Shown here: in pieces, positions 16,597-25,076 of the stretch | How positions within the stretch are numbered: the first letter of the stretch is position 1 | Layout of the letters: each line of letters begins with the position of its first letter | Origin: Corynebacterium pilosum DSM 20521 = CIP 103422 | GTDB taxonomy: Bacteria > Actinomycetota > Actinomycetes > Mycobacteriales > Mycobacteriaceae | Direction of reading: 5' to 3' | Assembly: GCF_000373805.1 (NCBI RefSeq) | Contig: NZ_KB892447.1 | Location: 1-45,343, forward strand | Length of the DNA stretch: 45,343 bases | Translations under genes and position numbers: made by a program | Notes under the pieces: generated by a model | The model's database searches: none | Seen by the model: only the letters and a program-made list of their open reading frames with translations | Told to the model about the DNA's origin: nothing

Positions 16597-17739
16597 TTAG
16601 CGCCAGTTGGCCGTCACGAGGAAGTGCGCGGCGTCCTGTGCGGCCTCGCGCGTGGCCTCCACGTCGCGGCCGCGCACGTTCACGTGCCCTAGTTTGCGCC
16701 CGGCGCGCCACGACTTGCCGTAGAGATGGATGCTTGCCTCCGGGTAGCGCTGCATCACTTCCGCGATACGCTGCTCCATCGGCATCTCCGGGTCGGTGTC
16801 GCCGCCGAGGACGTTGGCCATCACGGTGACCTCGGAGATTGGCTCAACGGATCCGAGCGGCAGGTCGGTCACGGCGCGCAGGTGCTGTTCGAACTGGCTG
16901 GTCACACAGCCGTTTTGGGTCCAGTGCCCGGTATTGTGCGGCCGCATGGCCAGCTCGTTAACGCTCACCGTGCCATCGTGTTCGAACAGTTCCACCGCCA
17001 TCACACCGGTCACCCCCAGTTCTTCAGCGATGCGCGTGGCCAGCTCCTGGCAGTTGGCGGCCAGCTCGTCGGAAAGCGCCGGCGCCGGAGCGATCGCCTC
17101 CACACAGATCCCGTCGCGCTGCACCGATTCCACCACGGCCCACGCGCGCGTCTCCCCGCTCGGCCGCCGCGCCACCATCGCCGACAGCTCGCGGGTAAAC
17201 GGGACTTTGCGCTCAGCCATCAATGGCACGCCCTCGCCCAGCAGCTTATCGACGAGCGCCTCGCACTCCTCACGGCTCTTCGGGAACCACACGCCGTGGC
17301 CGTCGTAGCCGCCGCGGGTCGCCTTGAGACACACCTGGCCGTCCACGCTGTCCCAGAACTTCAGCGCCTCCGCCGCCGATTTTACGCCCGCGAACTCCGG
17401 CACCGGCGCTCCGATCTCGCGCAGTTTGCGGCGCATCACCAGCTTGTCCTGGGCATGCACCAAAGCGTCGGGGCCGGGGTGAACGGCCACGCCCTCGTCG
17501 ATAAGCGTGTGGAGATGCTGCGTGGGCACGTGCTCATGGTCGAAAGTGACCACCCCGCGGGCGGCGCGCTGCAGGTCGTCCAGGTGGGTGTAGTCCCCCA
17601 GCACCGTGTCCGGGATCACTTGGGCCGCCGACGAGTCTTTCGCGCCGGCCAGAAGGCGCAGGTGGATGCCCAGTTCAATGGCTTCGGTTTGCATCATGCG
17701 GGCGAGCTGACCGTCGCCGATCACAGTCACAGTAGTCAT
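16597..17739 (-). CDS. purK: N5-carboxyaminoimidazole ribonucleotide synthase
   Basis: An ATP-grasp enzyme that makes N5-CAIR from AIR, bicarbonate and ATP. The 380-residue reading begins MTTVTVIGDGQLARMMQTEAIELG, a typical PurK opening. It contains VCLKATRGGYDGHGVWF, ELSAMVARRPSGETRAW and VSVNELAMRPHNTGHWTQNGCVTSQFEQHLRAV with the metal-binding Glu/Asn. The start at 17739 is favoured because an earlier start at 17787 would overlap the divergent alsD start. Only 27 bases separate the two start codons, so the promoters must overlap or be very short. Confidence 0.93.
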   Translation of the reverse strand: MTTVTVIGDGQLARMMQTEAIELGIHLRLLAGAKDSSAAQVIPDTVLGDYTHLDDLQRAARGVVTFDHEHVPTQHLHTLIDEGVAVHPGPDALVHAQDKLVMRRKLREIGAPVPEFAGVKSAAEALKFWDSVDGQVCLKATRGGYDGHGVWFPKSREECEALVDKLLGEGVPLMAERKVPFTRELSAMVARRPSGETRAWAVVESVQRDGICVEAIAPAPALSDELAANCQELATRIAEELGVTGVMAVELFEHDGTVSVNELAMRPHNTGHWTQNGCVTSQFEQHLRAVTDLPLGSVEPISEVTVMANVLGGDTDPEMPMEQRIAEVMQRYPEASIHLYGKSWRAGRKLGHVNVRGRDVEATREAAQDAAHFLVTANWR

Positions 17740-17766
17740 ATCGGCAATGTTAGTAGCCTGGGGAGC

Positions 17767-18492
17767 ATGAAGGATATTGTGCGACATACCATTTTTCAGA
17801 ACTCACTGATGTCGGGGCTTCTCGACGGCATCTACGACGGAGAAATGACCGTCGGCGAAATCCTCGGACACGGCAACTTCGGCCTGGGCACGTTCAACGC
17901 CCTCGACGGCGAGATGATGATCCTCGACGGCGTCTGCTACCGGCTGCGCGGCGACGGCACCGCCACCATCGCTGAACTCGGCGACAAAAGCCCGTTTGCG
18001 GTGGCCACCAACTTCGTCCCAAGGATCACGGCGGAGGCGCCGCGCGGGATGCGTCGTGACGCACTATCCGCATTCATCGACGAGCTGGAGCCTTCCGCCA
18101 ACTACATGTATGCGGTGCGCATCAGCGGGCTTTTCGACGACGTGACCACCCGCACCGTGACCCGCCAGGAAAAGCCCTATAAACCCATGACGGAGGCCGT
18201 GGGCGATGACGCGGAGCTGCATTTCCGCAACGTGCGCGGGGTGATCGGCGGGTTCCGCACCCCGATCTATGAGAAGGGCATCGGCGTGCCGGGCTGCCAC
18301 GTGCACTTCGTCGACGATGAGCGCAGCGCCGGCGGGCATGTGCTGGATTACACGGTGCGCGAGGCGACGATCGAGCTGTGCCCTGGCACCGACCTGGATC
18401 TGCGCCTGCCGCTGACCGCCGAGTTCGCCCGTGGCAATCTGGCCCCGGATGACCTGGACGAGCAGATCCATTCCACCGAGGTCAAAGAATAA
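17767..18492 (+). CDS. alsD: Alpha-acetolactate decarboxylase
   Basis: Decarboxylates acetolactate to acetoin, diverting pyruvate overflow and excess valine/leucine precursor into a neutral product. The 241 residues match the family length. IFQNSLMSGLLDGIYDGEMTVGEILGHGNFGLGTFNALDGEMMILDG is a classic opening, and PGCHVHFVDDERSAGGHVLDY carries the zinc histidines and catalytic Arg/Glu region. No acetolactate synthase or acetoin dehydrogenase lies nearby. It is divergent from purK and convergent, four bases apart, with the PH-domain gene. Such genes are scattered in corynebacteria as far as I recall, so transfer is possible, although base composition matches the neighbours. Confidence 0.92.
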   Translation: MKDIVRHTIFQNSLMSGLLDGIYDGEMTVGEILGHGNFGLGTFNALDGEMMILDGVCYRLRGDGTATIAELGDKSPFAVATNFVPRITAEAPRGMRRDALSAFIDELEPSANYMYAVRISGLFDDVTTRTVTRQEKPYKPMTEAVGDDAELHFRNVRGVIGGFRTPIYEKGIGVPGCHVHFVDDERSAGGHVLDYTVREATIELCPGTDLDLRLPLTAEFARGNLAPDDLDEQIHSTEVKE

Positions 18493-18496
18493 AGGG

Positions 18497-18952
18497 CTAG
18501 TAGCGCGGGGGCCGGCGCAGAATCTGTTCGACGCGCTTCGCCCGGCCCACGTGCGGGAAGTAGACGGGACGGTCGAAGCCGTAGATCGCCACGGAAATGC
18601 CGCCTTTGTGGCGCCGCACGGAGTGGATCTGGCCCAGCGGGATCGAATCGACGCGCGGCCGCAGTTCCCCGGAACGCGCAAGGATCCGCTTATTCGTCAC
18701 GACGAAGCGTTGCCTGCGCGAGCGAATCAGCGGCAGTACGAAGCGCCACACCCCCAGCGCCGCCCACACAAGAACCACGGCGTTGCGCAGCTGCACGTTA
18801 ACGTATGTCCCCGGCTGGTCCATGAACCCGATGACGATCCACGCCACCCCCGTGATCAGCAGCAATTCCAGAAACGGGAACACCAGGGTGCCTAGCGGCG
18901 CGCACATGTCGGCGCGCGCGTATTCGCCTCTTCCTAGTTGAAACCGTGCCAT
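18497..18952 (-). CDS. Bacterial PH-domain membrane protein
   Basis: A 151-residue protein with two predicted membrane helices (LVFPFLELLLITGVAWIVIGFM, about 24-45, and NAVVLVWAALGVWRFVLPLI, about 57-76). A cytoplasmic bPH2-type beta domain follows: QRFVVTNKRILARSGELRPRVDSIPLGQIHSVRRHKGG. The family role is unknown; relatives are often near birA and purK in corynebacteria. It follows birA after only six bases and is probably cotranscribed with it. Confidence 0.8.
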   Translation of the reverse strand: MARFQLGRGEYARADMCAPLGTLVFPFLELLLITGVAWIVIGFMDQPGTYVNVQLRNAVVLVWAALGVWRFVLPLIRSRRQRFVVTNKRILARSGELRPRVDSIPLGQIHSVRRHKGGISVAIYGFDRPVYFPHVGRAKRVEQILRRPPRY

Positions 18953-18958
18953 GGGCCG

Positions 18959-19675
18959 TTATTGTACCGTCCGCAGGTGTGTGACGTCGCCGGCGGAGTA
19001 GGCGGTGCCGTCGACGATGATTTCGCCGCGCTCGCTCACCCCGTCGGCGCGCCCGGTGATCTCCCCGCCCGGCGCGTCCAGGCGCACCTCTTGGCCGATG
19101 GTCACGCAGGCTGCGCGGTAGTCGTCGAGAAGCTGCGCGTCCCCGGCTTTCCATTGTGCTTGTCGACGATCGAACGCGCCCAATAGCTTCTCCACCACCG
19201 CGGTGGGGTCTGCCTCCATGCCTTCCAGTGCTAAGGAGGTGGCGTGTGGGACGGGGAGCTGGTCGGCGGTGAGGCTGACGTTGATGCCGATGCCCACGAC
19301 CACCCGCGGCGCCTCATTGAAGTCGGCCTGGGCGAGGATGCCGGCCAGCTTCTTCTCCCCCACCAGCACGTCATTGGGCCACTTCAGCTGGGTGCCGGTA
19401 ATCGCGTCGCAGGCGGCCAGGCCCATCGCCAAGGGCAGCAGGCCGAGGCGGTCGACGGGGGGCTCGTCGATAAGCACCGACAGCGCAATGGACGCCCCTT
19501 CCGGTGAGGACCACTGTCGCCCCAAGCGCCCCCGGCCGGCGGTTTGGGTGCCGGCGATCAGCACGGTGCCGGGGGTGCCGTGGGCGAGCAGGTCGGCGTT
19601 GGTAGAGCCGGTCGTCGGCACGTACTCAATGCTGAATCCGGTGGCCGCGCGGAGACGCTGGATGTCGATGGTCAT
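18959..19675 (-). CDS. birA: Biotin--protein ligase
   Basis: Attaches biotin to acyl-CoA and pyruvate carboxylases through biotinyl-AMP. The 238 residues lack the N-terminal helix-turn-helix of the bifunctional E. coli BirA, so this is a ligase without repressor activity. TTGSTNADLL, the ATP loop AGRGRLGRQWSSPEGA and LKWPNDVLVGEKKLAGIL are canonical. It lies just after thiF on the same strand (nine bases) and, further away, shares the neighbourhood with accD1, whose holoenzyme needs biotinylation. In C. glutamicum, as I recall, birA and accD1 are closer; the thiamine operon sits between them here. Confidence 0.92.
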   Translation of the reverse strand: MTIDIQRLRAATGFSIEYVPTTGSTNADLLAHGTPGTVLIAGTQTAGRGRLGRQWSSPEGASIALSVLIDEPPVDRLGLLPLAMGLAACDAITGTQLKWPNDVLVGEKKLAGILAQADFNEAPRVVVGIGINVSLTADQLPVPHATSLALEGMEADPTAVVEKLLGAFDRRQAQWKAGDAQLLDDYRAACVTIGQEVRLDAPGGEITGRADGVSERGEIIVDGTAYSAGDVTHLRTVQ

Positions 19676-19684
19676 GCCGAAAGT

Positions 19685-20731
19685 CTAGCGCGCCTCGCCG
19701 TGCGCATTGGTGCCGCCGGGGAGATTGACTAGGCGCACCCCTTTGGCGGCGGCGCGCGGGCCGAAGCGGTCGATGAAGCGGGCGGAGCGCTGACCCGAGG
19801 CGCAGTACACAAGCACGGTGTCGTCCAGCCCGGCCGGCGGAGAATCCTTGTCCCAGCGCGACGCCGGATAGTGCAGCGTCGGCGACTGCGCGGGCAGGTC
19901 GCGGGCGGCTTTCTCTTCGGGCTCGCGCACGTCGAGTAGCTGCCAGCCCTCGGCCAGGGCGGTGCGCAAGGTGTCGGCGCCTTCTGGTTCCGGCAACGCC
20001 GTTGCGAGCGCCCGGGCGGGGTCGACGGCGACGGTGAAGCTGGTCACGCTGGAGGTGAGCGCGTCGTAGGTGAGCAGGCGGCCCACCTGCTGGGAGGCCG
20101 GTTCCAGCCCCGCAATATATTTAACGGTCTCGGTGGCCATGAGGCTGCCCATCACACTTGTGGTCACGCCGAGGACGCCGGCGGTGGCGCAGTCGGGGGC
20201 GTCGGCCGGGTCGGGCGCGTCGGGATAGAGGTCGCGCAGCCCCACCCCGCGCTCGCCGGCCCCGGAGCGCCACACGGCCAGCTGCCCGCCGTAGCGCAGC
20301 ACGGTCCCCCAGACCAGGGGCGTGGCGGTGATTTCGGCGGCGTCGGCGGACAGGTATTTGGTGGCGAAGGTATCGGACCCGTCGACGACCACGTCCACGC
20401 CCGCGAACAGTTCGATCGCGTTTCGACGATGCACCCGGCCCTCTATGGCGTGGATCGTGAGCTCGGGCTGCATCGCTTTGAGGCGACGGGCGGCCGCCTC
20501 AACTTTGAGCTGGCCCACATCTTCGGGAGTGAACAGGATTTGGCGGTGGAGGTTGGAGGAAGCGACCACGTCATCGTCGATAAGCGTGATCGTGCCGATG
20601 CCCGTGGCCACCATCGTCTGCAGAGCCGGGCAGCCGAGGCCGCCGGCGCCGATGACGAGCACGTGGGCGTCGCGGAGCTTACTTTGCCCGGTGGGGCCGA
20701 AGCCGGGCAGGAGGATCTGGCGTTCACTCAT
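19685..20731 (-). CDS. thiF: ThiF/MoeB-type adenylyltransferase with rhodanese domain
   Basis: Adenylates the C-terminal Gly of ThiS so that it can accept sulfur for the thiazole ring. The E1-like domain has VLVIGAGGLGCPALQTMVATGIGTITLIDDDVVASSNLHRQILF (about residues 24-68) with the ATP site, and ATAGVLGVTTSVMGSLMATETVKYIAGLE. The C-terminal rhodanese domain (LDVREPEEKAARDLP and VYCASGQRSARFI) carries the candidate sulfur-accepting Cys. The paired CxxC zinc cysteines of ThiF/MoeB proteins are not visible. It is last in the thi operon, two bases after thiG. A role in molybdopterin synthesis is possible but the context favours thiamine. Confidence 0.87.
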   Translation of the reverse strand: MSERQILLPGFGPTGQSKLRDAHVLVIGAGGLGCPALQTMVATGIGTITLIDDDVVASSNLHRQILFTPEDVGQLKVEAAARRLKAMQPELTIHAIEGRVHRRNAIELFAGVDVVVDGSDTFATKYLSADAAEITATPLVWGTVLRYGGQLAVWRSGAGERGVGLRDLYPDAPDPADAPDCATAGVLGVTTSVMGSLMATETVKYIAGLEPASQQVGRLLTYDALTSSVTSFTVAVDPARALATALPEPEGADTLRTALAEGWQLLDVREPEEKAARDLPAQSPTLHYPASRWDKDSPPAGLDDTVLVYCASGQRSARFIDRFGPRAAAKGVRLVNLPGGTNAHGEAR

Positions 20732-20733
20732 GG

Positions 20734-21539
<806 letters not shown>

Positions 21540-21548
21540 ACTGTCTCC

Positions 21549-22664
21549 TTAGGTGTGTCGTAGTGGGTCGCAGGCTGAGATGTCGAAGCCGGCCGCGCCA
21601 CCGGTGCCCAGCCGCGCGCCGACCTCCCCGGCCAGCGCGGACAGCAGGATGCCGTGGCGGAAATAGCCGGTGCTGATAATCAGGTTCTCGCCGACGCGCC
21701 CCAGGTAGGGCAGGTCGTCGGGCGTGCCGGGGCGGGCGCCGACGGTCGCGTCGAGTAGCTCGCAGTCCTCCAGACCAGGCACGATGCGGATGGCATCGCG
21801 CAGCAGGGCGAAGACCCCGTCGACGGCGGGCAGCGTGCGCCCGTCTTCGCGCGAGGTCGCCCCCACGGCGATGGTGCCGTCAGTGCGCGGAATGATGTAC
21901 ACCGGCCGATCCTCCACGAAAGCGCGCACGACCCGGCCCACCGGCGCTTCCTGGCCGTCGGGGACGCACAGCCGCAGCATGTCGCCGCGCACCGGGCGCA
22001 GCTCCAGCCGGCACGGGGCAAGCTGTGCCGCGCCCAGCCCGTTGGCCAGGTACACGGTTGCTTGCTTGACGACGATGCCCTCGCCCGCCTGCACACGCAC
22101 GCAGTGGGAGCCGTCCATGACAAGCGTGTCGACGGCCACCGGAAGATGGCGTACCCCGCGGTCGAGGAGCAGGTCAAAGAGGCTGCGCGTATACATCCGC
22201 GGGTTGATCTGGTGATCGGTGGGAATCTCCACCGCCCCGGCGATGCGCGGGTGCAGGCCGGGCTCGAGGCGGCGGGCCTGGCGCACCGTCAACCGGTTTA
22301 CCTCCATGCCGTGGGCGTGCTGATGCTGGGTCAAGTCGGTGAGGTGGTGGGCGTCGGCGCGGTCGGCACCCACGACGAAGGTGGGCTCGGTCCGATACCC
22401 CAGCGGGCCCGCGCCGGCGGCGGTGAGGCGGCGAATCAGGTCCGGGAAGATGCGCCCGGCCTCCACCATCAGCGGGTAGAGCGGTTCCTGCTTGTACTGC
22501 ACTTCCGCGATCGGGGCGAGCATGCCGCCGGCCGCCCAGGTGGCCCCGCTGATCGGGTCCGGATCAATGATCGTCACCGCCGCGGGGTCCACGCCGGCGT
22601 CGACAAGCTCGAAGGCGGTGGTCAGGCCGATGATGCCCGCCCCGACGATCACATGTTCAGCCAC
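21549..22664 (-). CDS. thiO: Glycine oxidase / FAD-dependent thiamine biosynthesis oxidase
   Basis: Oxidises glycine to the imine used by ThiG. The 371 residues start with the FAD dinucleotide fold HVIVGAGIIGLTTAFELVDAG. GATWAAGGMLAPIAEVQ is the ThiO hallmark. The C-terminal substrate region is YIIPRTDGTIAVGATSREDG, then TVGARPGTPDDLPYLGRVGENLIISTGYFRHGILLS. The start overlaps the end of thiE by eight bases, implying translational coupling. No lesion is visible. Confidence 0.92.
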   Translation of the reverse strand: MAEHVIVGAGIIGLTTAFELVDAGVDPAAVTIIDPDPISGATWAAGGMLAPIAEVQYKQEPLYPLMVEAGRIFPDLIRRLTAAGAGPLGYRTEPTFVVGADRADAHHLTDLTQHQHAHGMEVNRLTVRQARRLEPGLHPRIAGAVEIPTDHQINPRMYTRSLFDLLLDRGVRHLPVAVDTLVMDGSHCVRVQAGEGIVVKQATVYLANGLGAAQLAPCRLELRPVRGDMLRLCVPDGQEAPVGRVVRAFVEDRPVYIIPRTDGTIAVGATSREDGRTLPAVDGVFALLRDAIRIVPGLEDCELLDATVGARPGTPDDLPYLGRVGENLIISTGYFRHGILLSALAGEVGARLGTGGAAGFDISACDPLRHT

Positions 22665-23310
22665 GAGGCCCCATCCCCTCTACGATGCGACGCGCCACCG
22701 CCTCCGGGTCGGCCGCGCTGCCGATCTCCCGGACCACCGCCACCCCCGCAACCCCGGTGGCGGCAAGGGCGGGGACGTCGTCGACACGCACATCGCCGAT
22801 CGCCACCACAGGTACCTCTGAATCCCGCACCAGCGCCGGGTAGCCCTCCACACCAAGGGGCGGGCGGCCGGAATCCTTCGTCGGGGTGGGCCGAAACGGG
22901 CCGGCACCCACATAATCAATCACACCCGCATAGGCGTTAGCGGCGCGCACCAACTCGAGCGTGCCCGTGGTCAACCCAATGATCGCCTCCGGGCCCAGCA
23001 CCGCGCGCGCCAACCGCGGGTCCAGATCATCCTGCCCAATATGAACGCCATGAATATGGTGGGTGGGCATGAGCGCTGCGGCAACATCCACGCGGTCGTC
23101 GATAAGCACACGCGTGGCGGGATTCGCGGCACACACGGCATCGGCCACCGACGCCGCCAGGTCCGTCAGATCGCGCGCCGAGATCGGCTTGCTGCGCACC
23201 TGCACCACCCCTGCACCCCCACGGGCGGCGGCAGCGGCGACTTCGGCGGCGCGCGCCGGGTCCGCAGTGATGACGTAGCAGCGCAGGTCAAGGGGCGGTT
23301 TAGCGCTCAT
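22657..23310 (-). CDS. thiE: Thiamine-phosphate synthase
   Basis: Joins hydroxymethylpyrimidine diphosphate and thiazole phosphate into thiamine phosphate. The 217 residues from ATG 23310 (MSAKPPLDLRCYVITADP) form a TIM barrel. VVQVRSKPISARDL, TRVLIDDRVDVAA, HGVHIGQDDLDPRLAR, DYVGAGPFRPTPTKDS and VPVVAIGDVRVDDV supply the pyrophosphate and thiazole sites. The open frame continues far upstream as an unsupported extension overlapping tenA on the same strand. The true start overlaps the tenA stop by 11 bases. The gene looks intact, so salvage of thiazole and pyrimidine remains possible. Confidence 0.93.
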   Translation of the reverse strand: MSAKPPLDLRCYVITADPARAAEVAAAAARGGAGVVQVRSKPISARDLTDLAASVADAVCAANPATRVLIDDRVDVAAALMPTHHIHGVHIGQDDLDPRLARAVLGPEAIIGLTTGTLELVRAANAYAGVIDYVGAGPFRPTPTKDSGRPPLGVEGYPALVRDSEVPVVAIGDVRVDDVPALAATGVAGVAVVREIGSAADPEAVARRIVEGMGPRG

Positions 23311-24001
23311 GGGCGGCCCTTTCGTCGGGGGTGGCGGTCCAGGCGCGGTCGGCCTGGGCGAAAAAGTCCAGTTCGTAGCGCGATGCGATGCGGCAAGCGC
23401 GGGCGGCCTCGTCGGCAAGCGAAGGATCAGCGGCCAGCGTGGCTTCGACCCGGTGCAGGGCCGCGGTGGTCGCCTCGGTGAAATCATCGCCGGCGTACGT
23501 GGCCAGCCAGCCGTGGTAGGGGTGGTCGGGGTGGTTGGCCTCGGCCAGGCGCACGCCGACCTCGGCGTAGAGCCAGTAGCACGGCAGCACCGCGGCCTGC
23601 CCCACCGCGGCGGGCTGGCTGTGGACGCTGGCCAGCAGGAAGTCGGTGTACGCCTGCGTGACGGTCGAGGGTTGGGCGGGCGGTTCGTCGGCAAGCCAGG
23701 TGCGTTGCATGAGTTGCTCGTCGGCGATCGCCCCGCGCGCGTCCTCCGCCCAGGCCCCGCCCAGCGCAGTGAGCGCGGCGGCGTACCTGACCAGGTAGGG
23801 GGCGTCTTGTCCCAGGTAGAAGCGGAAATCCTCGGCGGGCAGGGTGCCGTCGGCAAGGTCGCGGATGAACGGCAGCGCCAGAATATCGGTCATCCACGGC
23901 GCGGCAACCTCCCACAGGGCCTCGGTGTGCGGGCCGACGGGGGCGATCCGCGCGCGAGCCGGTTCGCTTGTCGACGACCACGTGGTGCTTGCCCGGGCCA
24001 C
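23300..24001 (-). pseudogene. tenA: TenA-type thiaminase/aminopyrimidine aminohydrolase, severed C-terminal domain of thiD-tenA
   Basis: TenA proteins hydrolyse aminopyrimidine breakdown products of thiamine for salvage. From PVGPHTEALWEVAAPWMTDILALPFIRDLADGTLPAEDFRFYLGQDAPYL the domain is complete. The catalytic Cys is in AVLPCYWLYAEVG and the closing Glu region in RYELDFFAQADRAW. The frame extends upstream to match HTARRLQEVARASTTW, the natural linker after the ThiD domain. It is cut off from ThiD by one extra base near 24031-24033. A GTG at 24001 might still start it, but no ribosome-binding site supports this. I call it a domain separated by frameshift from a bifunctional gene. Confidence 0.78.
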
Positions 24002-24839
24002 TTCTTGCAGGCGGCGGGCCGTGTGTGAGTGGGTCGACGGGCCCGTTACCCTTGCCGATCTGCAGGGCGTCGGCGGCGCGAATGGATTCGTGGAGCCAGC
24101 GGGTGGCCCAGCGCACGGCGTCTACGGGGCCGTGTCCCCAGGCCAGGCGGGTGGCGATCGCCGAGGACAGCGAGCAGCCCGTGCCGTGTGTGTTGCGCGT
24201 GTCCACCCGCGGCACCGCGATGCGGGTAACCTCGCCAGCCGGGGTGACCACGGCATTATCGGCTTGGGGTCCCTGCAGGTGCCCGCCCTTGGCCACCACC
24301 ACGGCCCCAGTGTTCGCCGCAAGGATGCGGGCCTGTTCGATGGCGGCGTCCATGGTGGTGGCGGGGTGATCGTCGATAAGCACCGCAAGTTCCGGCAGGT
24401 TCGGGGTGAGCACGTCGGCGTGTTGCGCCAGGGCAATGAGTGCGGCGGTGGCATCGTCGGCAAGCAAGTGATCGCCAAACGACGCCACCATCACCGGATC
24501 GAGGATCACCGGGCACTCGCGCGTGGCGACGAGCTCCGCGACCAGCTCCGCGATCTCCGCCGAACCCAGCATGCCGATCTTGATCGCGTCCACCGCCACG
24601 TCATCGAAGACGGCGTCCAGCTGGGAGCGCAAAAACTCCAGCGGCGGGGTGTGGATCTCGCGGACCCCGCACGTGTTCTGCGCCACCAGCGAGGTGACCA
24701 CGCTATAGGGGAAGCCGCCGGCGGTGGTGATCGCCTTGATATCGGCCTGGATGCCGGCCCCTCCGGTGGGGTCGGTGCCGGCGATGGACAGAACGCGCGG
24801 AATGCTGGCGCGCGCAGGGCAATGATGCACATGTTGCAT
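23484..24839 (-). CDS. thiD: Hydroxymethylpyrimidine (phosphate) kinase; fusion partner of TenA, frameshifted after the kinase domain
   Basis: Phosphorylates hydroxymethylpyrimidine and its phosphate. The kinase domain (about residues 12-270, 24839 to about 24033) is intact: VLSIAGTDPTGGAGIQADIKAI, VILDPVMVASFGDHLLADDA, VLTPNLPELAVLI, and the anion-hole motif RNTHGTGCSLSSAIATRLAWG. After IGKGNGPVD the natural continuation HSHTARRLQEVARAS is one frame away. In the written frame an unrelated 180-residue Arg/Pro-rich tail runs to 23484. Removing one C (minus strand, at GACCCACTC) restores a single ThiD-TenA gene of about 513 residues, a known fusion type in corynebacteria. The ATG at 24839 follows GAAGGGA by seven bases, and that sequence lies inside the TPP riboswitch. 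Confidence 0.85.
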   Translation of the reverse strand: MQHVHHCPARASIPRVLSIAGTDPTGGAGIQADIKAITTAGGFPYSVVTSLVAQNTCGVREIHTPPLEFLRSQLDAVFDDVAVDAIKIGMLGSAEIAELVAELVATRECPVILDPVMVASFGDHLLADDATAALIALAQHADVLTPNLPELAVLIDDHPATTMDAAIEQARILAANTGAVVVAKGGHLQGPQADNAVVTPAGEVTRIAVPRVDTRNTHGTGCSLSSAIATRLAWGHGPVDAVRWATRWLHESIRAADALQIGKGNGPVDPLTHGPPPARSGPGKHHVVVDKRTGSRADRPRRPAHRGPVGGCRAVDDRYSGAAVHPRPCRRHPARRGFPLLPGTRRPLPGQVRRRAHCAGRGLGGGRARGDRRRATHATHLACRRTARPTLDRHAGVHRLPAGQRPQPARRGGAGRGAAVLLALRRGRRAPGRGQPPRPPLPRLAGHVRRR

Positions 24840-24844
24840 GGGAC

Positions 24845-24928
24845 AATCCCTTCGCTAGTACTAACTAGAATCAGGTTCAACGGGTGTAATCTCAGCGCCT
24901 CGCGTTGTGCGAGGGGCACCCCGTGCCG
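24845..24928 (-). ncRNA. TPP riboswitch (THI element) controlling the thi operon
   Basis: The minus-strand leader has the conserved words in order: GGGGTGC, GCGCTGAGATTACACCCG, TTGAACCTGATTC, AGTTAGTACTAGCGAAGGGA. These are the pyrimidine-sensing CTGAGA helix arm and the pyrophosphate-sensing arm closing into P1. The 3' strand GAAGGGA (24853-24847) doubles as the ribosome-binding site seven bases before the thiD ATG. Ligand binding should therefore hide it and block translation initiation. It controls thiD and, through overlaps and coupling, thiE, thiO, thiS, thiG and thiF. No separate terminator hairpin with a U-run is visible between it and the ATG. Confidence 0.93.
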
Positions 24929-25076
24929 TTAGGAAGTGACGCTAATATACGGCGTCGCCCGCGCGGGCGCTTTTCGACGAATTCTTCTGCCCCACCCCCG
25001 CACCGCACCCTAGTGATGCAAAACACACCGGCGTGGCGATGGCTTTTCACCTCAAAAGTGATTACACTCCCAAAAC

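Noticed and set aside
16726..17766. Long plus-strand frame running into alsD
   Set aside because: The first 340 codons mirror purK; only the part from 17767 matches acetolactate decarboxylase.
23311..23856. N-terminal extension of thiE
   Set aside because: It is a Pro/Arg/Thr-rich frame overlapping tenA on the same strand with no homology; the family start is at 23310.
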